The notes beneath the pieces were generated by a model. That model had not been told where the DNA came from. It searched no databases and saw only the letters and a program-made list of their open reading frames with translations. Positions 8,284-17,589 of a stretch of 64,000 nt of DNA are shown one piece after another. A program made the translations under genes and the position numbers. Origin of the DNA: Chitinophagaceae bacterium UBA4857 (lineage in GTDB: Bacteria > Bacteroidota > Bacteroidia > Chitinophagales > Chitinophagaceae); contig DHEF01000042.1 in assembly GCA_002399735.1 (NCBI GenBank), positions 133,814-197,813 of the forward strand. Reading direction: 5' to 3'. Position 1 is the first letter of the stretch; every line of letters starts with the position of its first letter.

Positions 8284-8940
8284 TTAACTATTAACCCCAA
8301 AAGGCGGATGCCAATTGCTGCTAAAATTGCCAACGATGGCTTGGCCGGTTAACATCAGTTTGTGTAATTGCAGGTCGTACACATCTTGCCTGCGTACCCG
8401 GCGGTACATGGGGTGCATGGTGCCACCTTTTAATCCGGCAGGCATATTCGGGTCGTACTGAAACTCGGCATCAACCAATGTACCACGAGGATACATGATG
8501 CCCGGTGTACCTTGGCCACGTATATCTAAATCGTGTGGATGAGGTAATCCCAACGTATGACCATATTCGTGAGCGGCAGTTGTAGAGCCTTTGTACAGGT
8601 TGTCGTATTGAAAATATCCGGTGTTGCAACCTAACCCGTCAACAAAAGAAATATTGCCGATAGCTTTTTCTTCTATGCGAAAGTAATTGTTCAACGGGTT
8701 GGTATTGCCTAAAATTTCTTCGGGTTCAATTGCGGGATTACAAGAGGCTGTAATGCGAAACACAACCGTATAGTTATTGCCTTTGTAGTTGATAGCCGCT
8801 TGCGGATCATTCCACATAGTTTCTATTTCATCGGCAATTTGTTGTGAAATATTTTCATCGGCCATATTGCCATAGGTAATAATATGCGATTGTATTAACA
8901 GTACATCTTGTTGTATAATTTCGGCAGTACCCATGTTCAA
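8284..8940 (-). CDS. Metzincin-type zinc metalloprotease (M10-like)
   Basis: The sequence contains the full metzincin zinc site HEYGHTLGLPH (residues 124-134: zinc His 124, 128 and 134, catalytic Glu125) and a downstream Met-turn GIMYPRG (Met149). These are hallmarks of matrixin/serralysin-like peptidases. The 218-aa protein has no signal peptide, propeptide or cysteine switch that I can see, so it is either cytosolic or exported without a Sec signal. It sits downstream of the FadN-like gene with an AT-rich repeat spacer and is probably separate from it. Activity is inferred from the motif only. Confidence 0.8.
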   Translation of the reverse strand: MNMGTAEIIQQDVLLIQSHIITYGNMADENISQQIADEIETMWNDPQAAINYKGNNYTVVFRITASCNPAIEPEEILGNTNPLNNYFRIEEKAIGNISFVDGLGCNTGYFQYDNLYKGSTTAAHEYGHTLGLPHPHDLDIRGQGTPGIMYPRGTLVDAEFQYDPNMPAGLKGGTMHPMYRRVRRQDVYDLQLHKLMLTGQAIVGNFSSNWHPPFGVNS

Positions 8941-9021
8941 TTAGACAATTAGATAATTTGACAATTTGCCAATGAAGAGAAATTACAATTAGCACATACG
9001 GCACATTGGCTAATTAGCTAA

Positions 9022-11406
9022 TTAATTCCTCACCGGTTTTCCGCTTTTCAGTACACTCTGTATTCTTTCCAATGTTTTCTTTTCGCCACAAAGTGACAGG
9101 AAAGCTTCTCTTTCTAAATCTAATAAATATTGTTCGCTTACTAAACTAGGTTCGCTAAGGTCTCCGCCACACATAACGTATGCCAGTTTGCGGGCCACTA
9201 CACCATCATGTTCTGTAGCATAATTTGCTTGTCGCATACCATTAATGCCGGCTAGTAAAGCACCCAGGGCAGAGCGGCCTAATACTTTAACATCGTTACG
9301 TTGTACGGGTTGTACATAACCACTATCGTATATTTCTATTACCGATTTTTTAGCTTCGGCAATACGGCGTCCCTGGTTCATTACTACTTCATCCAAGCCT
9401 TTACGGTACACACCAATCTCAAATCCTTCGGCGGCTGAGGTGGCTACTTTAGCAGTAGCAATAGTTAAAAATCTGTTTTTTAAAGTAATGGTATCTGGTT
9501 CGTCCACATGCATTTCATCGGCAGCACGTAACACAAATTCTTTAGTGCCACCACCACCGGGTATTAAACCAACGCCTAATTCAACAAGGCCGGTATAGGT
9601 TTCGGCAGCAGGACAAACTTTATCGGCATGTAAGCTTAACTCACAAGCGCCACCCAATGCTAAACCATGTGGCGCAACCACTACTGGTATTGATGAATAA
9701 CGGGCACGCATCATGGTGTTTTGAAACAGGCGAATGGCCATATCCAACTCATCATATTCCTGCTCAATGGCTAACATAAATATTAAACCCACATTAGCAC
9801 CGGCCGAAAAATTAGCTCCTTCGTTTCCAATTACTAAACCTTTAAAACCTTTCTCGGCTTTTTCAATAGCGGTTTGTATACCACTTAATACATCGCCACC
9901 AATGCTACCCATTTTGGTATTCCATTGCAGGCCTAAAACATCATCACCAATATTGTATAACTCGCAACTATTGTTTTTCCAAACCAGTTTATCGGTATGG
10001 TTGCTTAATATAATAAAGCCGCTGTCATCGCCACTGGTGGCTGCGGTATATTCACCTGTGGATGGTAAGTAGGCAAGGCGTTTACCATTTTCAATTTTAT
10101 AAAAACTTTTATGGCCTTTGCTTAACATATCCGTTACCCAGGTGGCAACGCTCTGTCCTGCTTCCTGCATAGCTTTCACCGTTCTTTCAACACCTAATAA
10201 ATCCCAGGTTTCAAAAGCACCAATCTCCCAGCCAAAGCCGGCTTTCATGGCATCATCCACACTGTAAACGGTATCACTAATTTCAGGTATGCGATGGCTG
10301 ATGTAGCTAAACAAACCGTAATGAAAATGTTTATAAAACTCACCCGCTTTATCAGGCGATTGTACCAACATTTTTAAACGCTGGTGTAAATCATCAATTG
10401 GTTTTGCAGCATCTATCGATGCAAATTTTGCCCTGCTTTTAGGTGCATATTCAAACGTGTTTAAGTCCAACGTTAATATTTCACTCTTGCCTTCGGGTGT
10501 TTTAGTTTTTTTAAAGAAACCTTGTTTGGTTTTATCGCCCAACCAATTATTGTCTACAATTTTTTGTAACCAGCTTGGTATTTTAAATAAATCTTTCGCT
10601 TCATCATCGGGGCAATTTTCGTACACGCCATTGGCCACTTTTACTAAGGTATCAATGCCCACTACATCGGCAGTTCTAAACGTAGCCGATTTTGGTCTGC
10701 CAATAATAGGTCCGGTTAATGCCTCTACTTCATCAATGGTTAACTTCATTTTATCAACCAAGGCAAATATTTGCATAATGCTAAACACGCCAATACGGTT
10801 GGCAATAAATGCCGGTGTGTCTTTACATAGCACAGTGGTTTTTCCTAAAATAATATCACCATAGTACATTAAAAAGTCAACCACTTCTTTATCGGTATGC
10901 GGTGTCGGGATTATTTCCAACAAACGCAAATAACGTGGCGGATTAAAAAAGTGTGTACCACAAAAATGTTTTTTAAAATCTTCGCTGCGGCCTTCGGCCA
11001 TTAAGTGAATAGGTATGCCCGATGTATTAGACGTAACAAGCGTACCCGGTTTGCGAAACTGTTCAACCTTATCGTAAATTATTTTTTTTATGTCCAATCG
11101 CTCCACTACCACTTCAATAATCCAGTCGCAGTTGGCAATGTCTTTCATGTTATCATCAAAGTTGCCGGTGGTAATTTTTTTCACTGCATCTTTTGTGTAC
11201 ACCGGCGATGGGTTGCTTTTAATAGCAGCCGTCAAAGCATCATTTACCAGCTTGTTGCGTTCGGCAGGTTTAGTGCTTTCGGTAGCTTCTTTCGGTACCA
11301 TATCCAACAACAAAACAGGTATGCCCACACCGGCAAAATGACAAGCAATTCTCGATCCCATTACACCGCTTCCTAACACGGCAACTTTCTTAATATTTCG
11401 TTTCAT
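9022..11406 (-). CDS. 3-hydroxyacyl-CoA dehydrogenase / enoyl-CoA hydratase fusion (FadN type)
   Basis: This is a bifunctional beta-oxidation enzyme that hydrates trans-2-enoyl-CoA and oxidises the 3-hydroxyacyl-CoA with NAD+. The N-terminal dehydrogenase domain begins VAVLGSGVMGSRIACHFAG (Rossmann) and continues with NTSGIPIHLMAEG and HFFNPPRYLRLLEIIPTP. The C-terminal crotonase-like domain (about residues 490-680) has GANFSAGANV, GLALGGACELSLHAD and GVGLIPGGGGTKEF. Domain order dehydrogenase-hydratase and the 794-aa length match Bacillus FadN rather than FadB. The thiolase and acyl-CoA dehydrogenase often linked to it are not within the window on either side. Confidence 0.92.
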   Translation of the reverse strand: MKRNIKKVAVLGSGVMGSRIACHFAGVGIPVLLLDMVPKEATESTKPAERNKLVNDALTAAIKSNPSPVYTKDAVKKITTGNFDDNMKDIANCDWIIEVVVERLDIKKIIYDKVEQFRKPGTLVTSNTSGIPIHLMAEGRSEDFKKHFCGTHFFNPPRYLRLLEIIPTPHTDKEVVDFLMYYGDIILGKTTVLCKDTPAFIANRIGVFSIMQIFALVDKMKLTIDEVEALTGPIIGRPKSATFRTADVVGIDTLVKVANGVYENCPDDEAKDLFKIPSWLQKIVDNNWLGDKTKQGFFKKTKTPEGKSEILTLDLNTFEYAPKSRAKFASIDAAKPIDDLHQRLKMLVQSPDKAGEFYKHFHYGLFSYISHRIPEISDTVYSVDDAMKAGFGWEIGAFETWDLLGVERTVKAMQEAGQSVATWVTDMLSKGHKSFYKIENGKRLAYLPSTGEYTAATSGDDSGFIILSNHTDKLVWKNNSCELYNIGDDVLGLQWNTKMGSIGGDVLSGIQTAIEKAEKGFKGLVIGNEGANFSAGANVGLIFMLAIEQEYDELDMAIRLFQNTMMRARYSSIPVVVAPHGLALGGACELSLHADKVCPAAETYTGLVELGVGLIPGGGGTKEFVLRAADEMHVDEPDTITLKNRFLTIATAKVATSAAEGFEIGVYRKGLDEVVMNQGRRIAEAKKSVIEIYDSGYVQPVQRNDVKVLGRSALGALLAGINGMRQANYATEHDGVVARKLAYVMCGGDLSEPSLVSEQYLLDLEREAFLSLCGEKKTLERIQSVLKSGKPVRN

Positions 11407-12150
11407 ATAGCGAAGTATAAAATTAGTTAGCTAAACAACTATTTATGGTGAAGGTAACAACATTTGGGTAAAATAACAATGCAAAAGTGATAAACTTAAT
11501 AGTTGTTTTACACAACTTTTTGTTGAATTGACGGTGAAGCTTGTAGACGTAAAAATTTATTTGGGTAATCATCGTCCCTCCCTTGATTGGACTTTTGTTG
11601 CGTCGCACTCTTGTGCAGCTGTAACTTCACTCAGCAATGTGCAAGGTGCACCCCGACTTGTCGGTGGTACTTTCTGTTCGCTATTCATCATCGTGTTATG
11701 CAACGGTCTTTTTTTTAGGCTATACAAACTAAACGACCGTCATTTCGAGCAAAGCGAGAAAACTCCCTAGGTTAAAAGTGACAAAATGCGATTAAGAAAC
11801 AATAAGTTTTGAGCGTTATGTTAAATCGTTAAAACGATTAGAATAATTTCAGTTTTCTATAGCCCACGGTTTAAACCGTGGGCTATGTAATTGGGTAAAC
11901 TATAATTAATGGTTTTAACCATTTTCTGTAAAGGGTAAACGCTTTTATAAAAATGATTTAGTATTAATTAATCGCTAAAAGCAATAGAATAATACTGCGA
12001 AACTATAAGTTTTGCATAGCGGGTTTATAAAATTAAATTATGATTTTGCAAATTGTTGAATAAAATTACCGAACGATGCAGTGAGTGACACAACAAAAGC
12101 CCAATTAGGGGTGGGACGCTGGTAAGCAAAAAAGGGTGTATAATTTGTAA
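11407..12150. repeat. 744-bp intergenic repeat cluster
   Basis: No credible gene is seen. From left to right: repeat C in + orientation with type-2 end and inner module F (about 11565-11705, contains GTTGCGTCGCACTCTTG and GTGCAAGGTGCACCCC); a CGTCATTTCGAGCAAAGCG element (11739-11771), a type I recall as common in Bacteroidota intergenic DNA; REP-like palindromes (see separate entry); and a minus-orientation C copy (about 12064-12130, GAACGATGCAGTGAGTGACA). The stretch 11407-11560 is AT-rich and may carry the promoter of the FadN gene (TATACTTCG about 8 nt before its ATG on the minus strand). Confidence 0.75.
11823..12010. repeat. REP-like palindrome cluster
   Basis: There is a perfect 28-nt palindrome at 11859-11886 (ATAGCCCACGGTTT and its complement). 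A second palindrome AATGGTTTTAACCATT lies at about 11909-11924. Two related direct copies of a small hairpin unit follow the pattern AATCGTTAAAACGATTAGAATAAT (about 11823-11848) and AATCGCTAAAAGCAATAGAATAAT (about 11970-11995). The layout resembles REP/BIME clusters. No RAYT transposase is in the window. Confidence 0.65.
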
Positions 12151-12897
12151 TTACCTGCCGCCGGTAATATCAATAAAAGTTCCGGTAGAAAAGGAAGCTT
12201 CTTCGGACAGTAACCATAAGATGGCCTGTGCTACTTCTTCCGGTGTACCTCCTCTTTTCATCGGTAAGGAATCTTTAATTCGATTTACTCTGTCCGGTTC
12301 GCCTCCATCGGCATGAATACCGGTATAAATAAAACCTGGACGTACAGCGTTAACCCGGATGTTTTCGCCGGCAACTTCTTTGGCAAGACCAAGTGTAAAA
12401 CTATCAATAGCGCCCTTGGTGGCAGCATAATCTACATATTCATTCGGCGACCCTGTTCTTGCCGCAATGGAAGATATATTTACAATGGCACCACCAATAC
12501 CCCCATATTTAGTAGACATTCTTTTAACGGCTTCTTTAGCACATAAAAAACAACTGATAATATTGGCATTAATAATATGCTGTAATCTTTCAACGGTAAG
12601 TTCATCCACTCTTGCTTGTGTAGATAATATACCTGCATTATTTACTAAGGCATTTATAGGTCCAAAATCATTGTCTATATTTTTAAAAAGGCTTAGCACA
12701 TCCGTTTCTTGCGAAACATTGGCCTGATATGCTTTTGCTGTACCACCGTTACTGACGATTTTAGCAACAACCTGTGAGGCGGCTTCTTTGTTTTTGAGAT
12801 AATTTACACAAACATGGTAGCCTTTTTGAGCAGCCAATAATGCGGTTGCTGCACCAATGCCTCTGCCGGCACCTGTAATAAGTATTGTTTTAGGCAT
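12151..12897 (-). CDS. SDR family NAD(P)-dependent oxidoreductase
   Basis: This is a classical short-chain dehydrogenase of 248 aa. It has a cofactor motif TGAGRGIGAATALLA (residues 8-22), NNAG in LVNNAGILS, the catalytic Ser in VNISSIAAR and the catalytic YAATK (Tyr/Lys) in EYVDYAATKGAID. The C-terminal pattern FSTGTFIDITGGR is typical of glucose-1-dehydrogenase or 3-oxoacyl-ACP-reductase-like members. The substrate cannot be assigned. It lies downstream of mscS on the same strand with 21 bp between them and may be co-transcribed. Confidence 0.92.
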   Translation of the reverse strand: MPKTILITGAGRGIGAATALLAAQKGYHVCVNYLKNKEAASQVVAKIVSNGGTAKAYQANVSQETDVLSLFKNIDNDFGPINALVNNAGILSTQARVDELTVERLQHIINANIISCFLCAKEAVKRMSTKYGGIGGAIVNISSIAARTGSPNEYVDYAATKGAIDSFTLGLAKEVAGENIRVNAVRPGFIYTGIHADGGEPDRVNRIKDSLPMKRGGTPEEVAQAILWLLSEEASFSTGTFIDITGGR

Positions 12898-12918
12898 GTT
12901 TGTAAAACGGTTTAAGAT

Positions 12919-13785
12919 TTACTTACTGTTTGTGGAATTAAATAATAGTATTTGTTTTAATATCTCAGCTTCCAGTTTTCTGTGTAACCTGTCGCTGCTG
13001 CTATTGGCAATTAATTCAATGCTAAACTTTGCATAATCCTTACCCAGCTCTTTTACCCTGAGTTGTAGTTTGCTATCAAACTCAATATCGGGATGTTTTT
13101 CAAAAAAAGACTGCAGTTCTTTTTCCAGTGCTTCTATATGTGCAGCACTTTGCAAGGGTAGCTCAAATTTTAAGGTAAGTAGCTGCGATTTTAAAACCGA
13201 AAAGTTAACCAATGATTGCGTAAAAAAAACATTATTAGGTACCAGTACAATGTCTTCTTCTTCGTTTTTTAAAACGATGTTCGATAAAGTAATATCCTCC
13301 ACTTTGCCTTTATTATCGCCTACTTTTATTTTATCGCCAACAGATAATTGATCGGAAAACATGATGAACAACCCGCTGAGCATATTGGTAATATAGTCAC
13401 GGAAAGTAACGGCAATGGCCATGGCCACGATGGTCATGCTGGTTAAAAAATTTACCGGATTAATACCTGCACCAATCATGATGGCAATAATAAAAAAGCC
13501 AGCATTTAACACGGCGGTTAAACGATTTACGCCTAAAACAAAGTTGCCCCTAATAGTTTTTTTTGCCCGTCGGGCATTGTAAAATGCAATGATGATAAAG
13601 CGGGTAATGGAGACAATGATACTGGGTATTAAAAATGCCCACAGGCCGGTAATAAGTTGCCAGGCCCATTTTTTATTTTCAATATTATCTACATAAAATG
13701 CAGTGAAAAGTAAAACAAGTGCAACTATTATTTTAATGATGAAATAGAAAGGAAAAAACTTTTTATTGTTATTGTTTTGCGTCAT
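12919..13785 (-). CDS. Small-conductance mechanosensitive channel, MscS family
   Basis: MscS channels open under membrane tension to release osmolytes during hypo-osmotic shock. The 288-aa protein has three to four N-terminal membrane segments (FIIKIIVALVLLFTAFYV, ALNAGFFIIAIMIGAG) and the pore-lining helix region LTSMTIVAMAIAVTFRDYITNMLSGLFIMFSDQLSVGDKIKVGDNKG. This is followed by the beta domain motif VEDITLSNIVLKNEEEDIVLVPNNVFF and a C-terminal alpha/beta domain. The length is normal for the basic MscS architecture. Confidence 0.9.
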   Translation of the reverse strand: MTQNNNNKKFFPFYFIIKIIVALVLLFTAFYVDNIENKKWAWQLITGLWAFLIPSIIVSITRFIIIAFYNARRAKKTIRGNFVLGVNRLTAVLNAGFFIIAIMIGAGINPVNFLTSMTIVAMAIAVTFRDYITNMLSGLFIMFSDQLSVGDKIKVGDNKGKVEDITLSNIVLKNEEEDIVLVPNNVFFTQSLVNFSVLKSQLLTLKFELPLQSAAHIEALEKELQSFFEKHPDIEFDSKLQLRVKELGKDYAKFSIELIANSSSDRLHRKLEAEILKQILLFNSTNSK

Positions 13786-13912
13786 AATTTATTATAGTAA
13801 CTATACAATATAGTTCAGGATTTGTTTATGACGCAAAAGTACTCCGTAAAATTTTAATAAATGCAAGTTTGAAGATTCTACACATCTATCATGGTAGCGT
13901 ATAAAAAAAACT

Positions 13913-14386
13913 TTATTGTTTCATCCAATACTCTTTTGTTTTAGCAATATTGTTACATACAAAATCAATATGACGGCGTAAAATGGCGGCTGTCATACCT
14001 CTGTTTTCGGCGGCCAACCCAAACATTAAAGTGCCGTTTTTGTTAATATAAAATTGCGCAGGTTGTACAACTGTATTTTGCTTTAATATGTTATGAATCC
14101 TGGGTTTGTAGTTAATACTATCGGTGTTTAAAATGGCAGTTAACCATACAAAGTTTGTACTGGCACTTAATTGATAAGAAATATAAATATGGAGGCCATC
14201 GTTATAATGTTTTACCTGGTATTTTTTTGAAGCCTGGGCTGTATCAAGCTCTGTTACTTCATAACCCATATTCACTAACATACTTTTTAACTCAGGAGCG
14301 TTAATGGTGGTACAATCTTGTGCTTTGGTTTGTATTGACATAATTACAAATACTGTAATGGCAAAAAGGGCATACATTTTTTTCAT
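13913..14386 (-). CDS. Small secreted protein, YbjN-like (function unknown)
   Basis: I place the start at the ATG at 14386, giving MKKMYALFAITVFVIMSIQTKAQ, a typical Sec signal peptide ending at AQ|D. Residues upstream of it (open to 14437) are not protein-like. The mature part of about 135 aa (APELKSMLVNMGYEVTELD, then beta strands and ILRRHIDFVCNNIAKTKEYW) resembles YbjN/type III chaperone-like domains in layout; that is a weak inference. It lies divergent to the small lipoprotein gene at 14533. Confidence 0.65.
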   Translation of the reverse strand: MKKMYALFAITVFVIMSIQTKAQDCTTINAPELKSMLVNMGYEVTELDTAQASKKYQVKHYNDGLHIYISYQLSASTNFVWLTAILNTDSINYKPRIHNILKQNTVVQPAQFYINKNGTLMFGLAAENRGMTAAILRRHIDFVCNNIAKTKEYWMKQ

Positions 14387-14532
14387 ATCAGATGGTATTA
14401 AACATATGCAAAGTAAAAAATGCATTAAGCTATACACTACCCTGTAGAGGGTATTTTAATGGTTTTGGTGAAATGATATTCCGTTTTAAATTAATGAACT
14501 TAGATTTGTGTTGCTAACCTTAAAGTTAATTC

Positions 14533-14871
14533 ATGAAACATATTTTATTGCTTATGCTGTTTATAGCAGCGATGGGCTGTGCCCGTCATGTAAACAGTAA
14601 TCAATCTCCTAACTACAATATTGCCATAAAAAGTTTGACAGAAATGGGTGTACAACAGGTTGAACTGTTACCCATTGAAAGTGCAAAAGAACAGTTTGCT
14701 AAGAAGTACCAAAAATTTGCCACGCCTATTGATGTGAAACGAGATATTGCCTTGCGTAACAAAACAACCGGCGATATTTTTCTCTTTATTTTTAATGATG
14801 CCGATACTTATCAGCGTTATGATTGTGATAGGACCTATACTATAAAGAATGCAGGATTGTTGGATAGGTAA
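14533..14871 (+). CDS. Small predicted lipoprotein
   Basis: This 112-aa protein starts MKHILLLMLFIAAMGCARH, a lipoprotein signal with lipobox AMGC (Cys16). The rest is short and polar (IAIKSLTEMGVQQVELLPIESAKEQF) and I do not recognise a family. It precedes the DUF389 gene by about 75 bp on the same strand and could share its transcript. Codon use is like that of its neighbours. Confidence 0.65.
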   Translation: MKHILLLMLFIAAMGCARHVNSNQSPNYNIAIKSLTEMGVQQVELLPIESAKEQFAKKYQKFATPIDVKRDIALRNKTTGDIFLFIFNDADTYQRYDCDRTYTIKNAGLLDR

Positions 14872-14946
14872 GGCTTTATATAGGCTTAAGTTTCTCAAAT
14901 GTTTTTTGTTTTACAATAGGTATTTTTGCTTTTAAATAAACCCGGC

Positions 14947-16296
14947 ATGACAATACGTGTATTGCGAGTACTTACCTACCTGCGAAAGAAACTTCGTTTA
15001 CCTAACGATCAGGAAAGTATTCAATTGTCCACTGAACGCATAAGGGACAGTGCAGAAATAGCCGGTGTAAACTTATGGGTACTGGTTATTGCTATTTTTA
15101 TAGCCTGTCTTGGTTTAAATACTGATTCGGTAACCGTAGTAATTGGTGCGATGTTAATTTCTCCTTTAATGGGCCCTATATCAGCGATAGGTTTGGGCTT
15201 AGGTATAAATGATTGGGAGCTTGTGAAAAAGGCTTTAAGAAACTTATTGGTTGCGGCAATATTATCATTAATTACGTCTACCATTTTTTTTTCCATTAGT
15301 CCAATGAAAGACGCAGGACAGATGCTATTATCACAAACATCGCCTTCGCTGTATGATGTGCTGATTGCTTTTTTTGGTGGATTGGCAAGTGTGATGGCCA
15401 GTTCCAGTAAATTAAGGGCCAGTAATGTTATTCCCGGAGTTGCCATCGCTACTACTTTAATGATGCCGCTGTGTACAGTGGGTTATGGTATATCGATAGG
15501 AGAGTGGCGCCACATTGCCGGAGCTATTTATATGTTTTTTATCAACTCGGTATTTATTGGTACTGCCACTTTTATTATGGTCAACCTTTTTGGTTATCCT
15601 AAAGTGAATATTGCTGATGCAAAAAAACGAAAACGTAGCCGTGCTATTATTGGTACATTACTGGTATTAACTTTTATTCCCAGCGTTTACCTTACCTACC
15701 ACATTGTTACCCGATATTTTTTTGAGCGTAATGCCAATACGTTTATTAAAAATGAAGTACAGACCAAAGAACACTTTGTTATTACCAAAAGGTTGCTGTA
15801 TAATAGAAATAAACCCCGCATTGAACTAAGCATGTTGGGCCAGAATATTGATAGTGTTGAGTATAATGGTTTAGTGAGAAAAATGGGGAAGTACAACCTG
15901 CCACATGCTTCACTTACACTTTATCAGGGCGAGGATGCCCGGGTGGCAGCCAAAACCTATTTTGATCAGATTAGTTCGGGTTTGGAAATGAATAATGCTG
16001 CTATTCAGGGATTATATAAAAGGATGGATAGTTTGCAAAAGATAGCCAATGAATTTCAGTATGCTGATAGCCTGGAGTTGCAAATTGGGAAATTATTATA
16101 TGCTGTTGATACAGGGTTACAAAAAGTTACCGTGACAAGCAAGATTAGCTACAATATTCCGGCAGCAAAAAAAGATACTTTATGGTTGGTGGATTTAGAC
16201 TTTTTACAATCACCATCTGTTAACAATCGAAAAAAAATGACTGATTTAATTTCAGAAAAAGTTGCGACTAAAGGGTTACTCTTACGTTTCGATTAA
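14947..16296 (+). CDS. DUF389 / TIGR00341 family membrane protein
   Basis: The protein carries the DUF389 hallmark TDSVTVVIGAMLISPLMGPISAIGLGLGINDWEL, with five to six membrane segments over about residues 45-270, followed by a soluble C-terminal domain of about 170 residues facing either side of the membrane. I choose the ATG at 14947 (MTIRVLRVLTYLRKK); the frame is open to a TTG at 14926, which is a less likely start. The molecular function of DUF389 is not established. It ends 20 bp from the convergent MFS gene, with no terminator visible in between. Confidence 0.88.
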   Translation: MTIRVLRVLTYLRKKLRLPNDQESIQLSTERIRDSAEIAGVNLWVLVIAIFIACLGLNTDSVTVVIGAMLISPLMGPISAIGLGLGINDWELVKKALRNLLVAAILSLITSTIFFSISPMKDAGQMLLSQTSPSLYDVLIAFFGGLASVMASSSKLRASNVIPGVAIATTLMMPLCTVGYGISIGEWRHIAGAIYMFFINSVFIGTATFIMVNLFGYPKVNIADAKKRKRSRAIIGTLLVLTFIPSVYLTYHIVTRYFFERNANTFIKNEVQTKEHFVITKRLLYNRNKPRIELSMLGQNIDSVEYNGLVRKMGKYNLPHASLTLYQGEDARVAAKTYFDQISSGLEMNNAAIQGLYKRMDSLQKIANEFQYADSLELQIGKLLYAVDTGLQKVTVTSKISYNIPAAKKDTLWLVDLDFLQSPSVNNRKKMTDLISEKVATKGLLLRFD

Positions 16297-16315
16297 CGAT
16301 AAATAGTTTGAAGTA

Positions 16316-17575
16316 TTAATATTGCATTTTTCTTAGTGAGGGTGCTTTAAACCAGGTGACAATAACAACGCCAATAGTCATACAACCTCCAAAAACCACG
16401 GAAGGAATTACGCCCAAAAGCCGGGCCATAGTGCCACTTTCAAATTGACCAAGTTCGTTACTGCTGTTAATAAACATGGAGCTTACACTCATTACCCTGC
16501 CACGAACATGGTCAGGTGTTTTTAGCTGCATTATGGTACCACGTGTTACCACACTTACGCCATCCATTATGCCGGCAATAACCAGTGCTAAGAAGGAAAG
16601 TATAAACCATTTTGACAAACCGAAAATAATAATACAAACACCAAAGCCGGCAACTGCATACATTAACTTACGTCCCTGGTTTCGCCGCATAGGAATAAAA
16701 GTTAAGGTGAGTACACTTATAATAGCACCTATATCTGTTGCAGCATTTAGCCAACCAAAACCAATTGAACCTACCTGTAAAATATCTCGTGCATAGATAG
16801 GTACTAAGGCTACTGCACCTCCAAATAGTACGGCAAATAAGTCTAATGATAAGGCCCCTAAAATTTCCTTGGTTTTAAATACAAAGCGTAAACCTTCTCC
16901 CATACTTTGTAAGGTTGTTTGCTGTGCAGGTTTGGCTAATGGAGGTTGCTTTTTTAAGAATGCCAGAATCAATAGCGAAGTTGCCATGATACTACATACA
17001 ACTATCAGTGTGTTATGTATACCAATGAAGTGAATTAAAAAACCACCGGTGGCATGCCCTGTAACCGATGCTGATAGAAATGCACCCTGGTTCCAGGTGA
17101 TGGCATTTTGCAATAAATGACGGGGCACAATGCCGGCTATCATGGTACTAAAGCTGGGCCCGACAAAGGAGCGGATTAAACCTGTTATAACAAACAAACC
17201 ATAAATACAAAGCGCAATTTGATTGTTTTTAAAATGACTGGCGATATAACCACTTGATAAAAATAATAATGCACCTGCTACACATAAGTAAACAAATATG
17301 CTGCGTAACATAAGATTGCGTTTTTCGCTACGGTCAATTACATGGCCTGCATATAAGGCCATAATAAATGCAGGAACAAATTCGGACAAACCTACTAAAC
17401 CAATCGCCAAAGGGTCGTTGGTTAACTCGTATATCCACCACCCAACTACCGATGTTATCATACGTAATGACATGACAAACATAAATCGGCCCGTTACTAA
17501 ATTTCTGTATTGGGTTACTCTTAAGGCCGCAAACGGGTCGGTAGTAACTTGTTTGATGGAGGAGTCGTCGCTCAT
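16316..17575 (-). CDS. MFS transporter (enterobactin exporter-like/MFS_3)
   Basis: This is a twelve-helix major facilitator protein of 419 aa. The N-terminal cytoplasmic segment DPFAALRVTQYRNLVTGRF and the following RMITSVVGWWIYELTNDPLAIGLVGLSEFVPAF are typical of the MFS_3 group (EntS-like exporters, DHA3). The helix 2-3 loop motif appears as YAGHVIDRSEKRN, and the second-half loop as DGVSVVTRGTIMQLKTPDHVRGRVMSV. The substrate is unknown. The ATG at 17575 gives a sensible N-terminus. Confidence 0.9.
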   Translation of the reverse strand: MSDDSSIKQVTTDPFAALRVTQYRNLVTGRFMFVMSLRMITSVVGWWIYELTNDPLAIGLVGLSEFVPAFIMALYAGHVIDRSEKRNLMLRSIFVYLCVAGALLFLSSGYIASHFKNNQIALCIYGLFVITGLIRSFVGPSFSTMIAGIVPRHLLQNAITWNQGAFLSASVTGHATGGFLIHFIGIHNTLIVVCSIMATSLLILAFLKKQPPLAKPAQQTTLQSMGEGLRFVFKTKEILGALSLDLFAVLFGGAVALVPIYARDILQVGSIGFGWLNAATDIGAIISVLTLTFIPMRRNQGRKLMYAVAGFGVCIIIFGLSKWFILSFLALVIAGIMDGVSVVTRGTIMQLKTPDHVRGRVMSVSSMFINSSNELGQFESGTMARLLGVIPSVVFGGCMTIGVVIVTWFKAPSLRKMQY

Positions 17576-17589
17576 AGCGAGGGCAAAGT

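Noticed and set aside
11528..11770. 80-codon plus-strand frame in the 11.4-12.1 kb gap
   Set aside because: It runs through repeat C and the CGTCATTTCGAG element, and its translation follows repeat sequence seen elsewhere in non-coding gaps.
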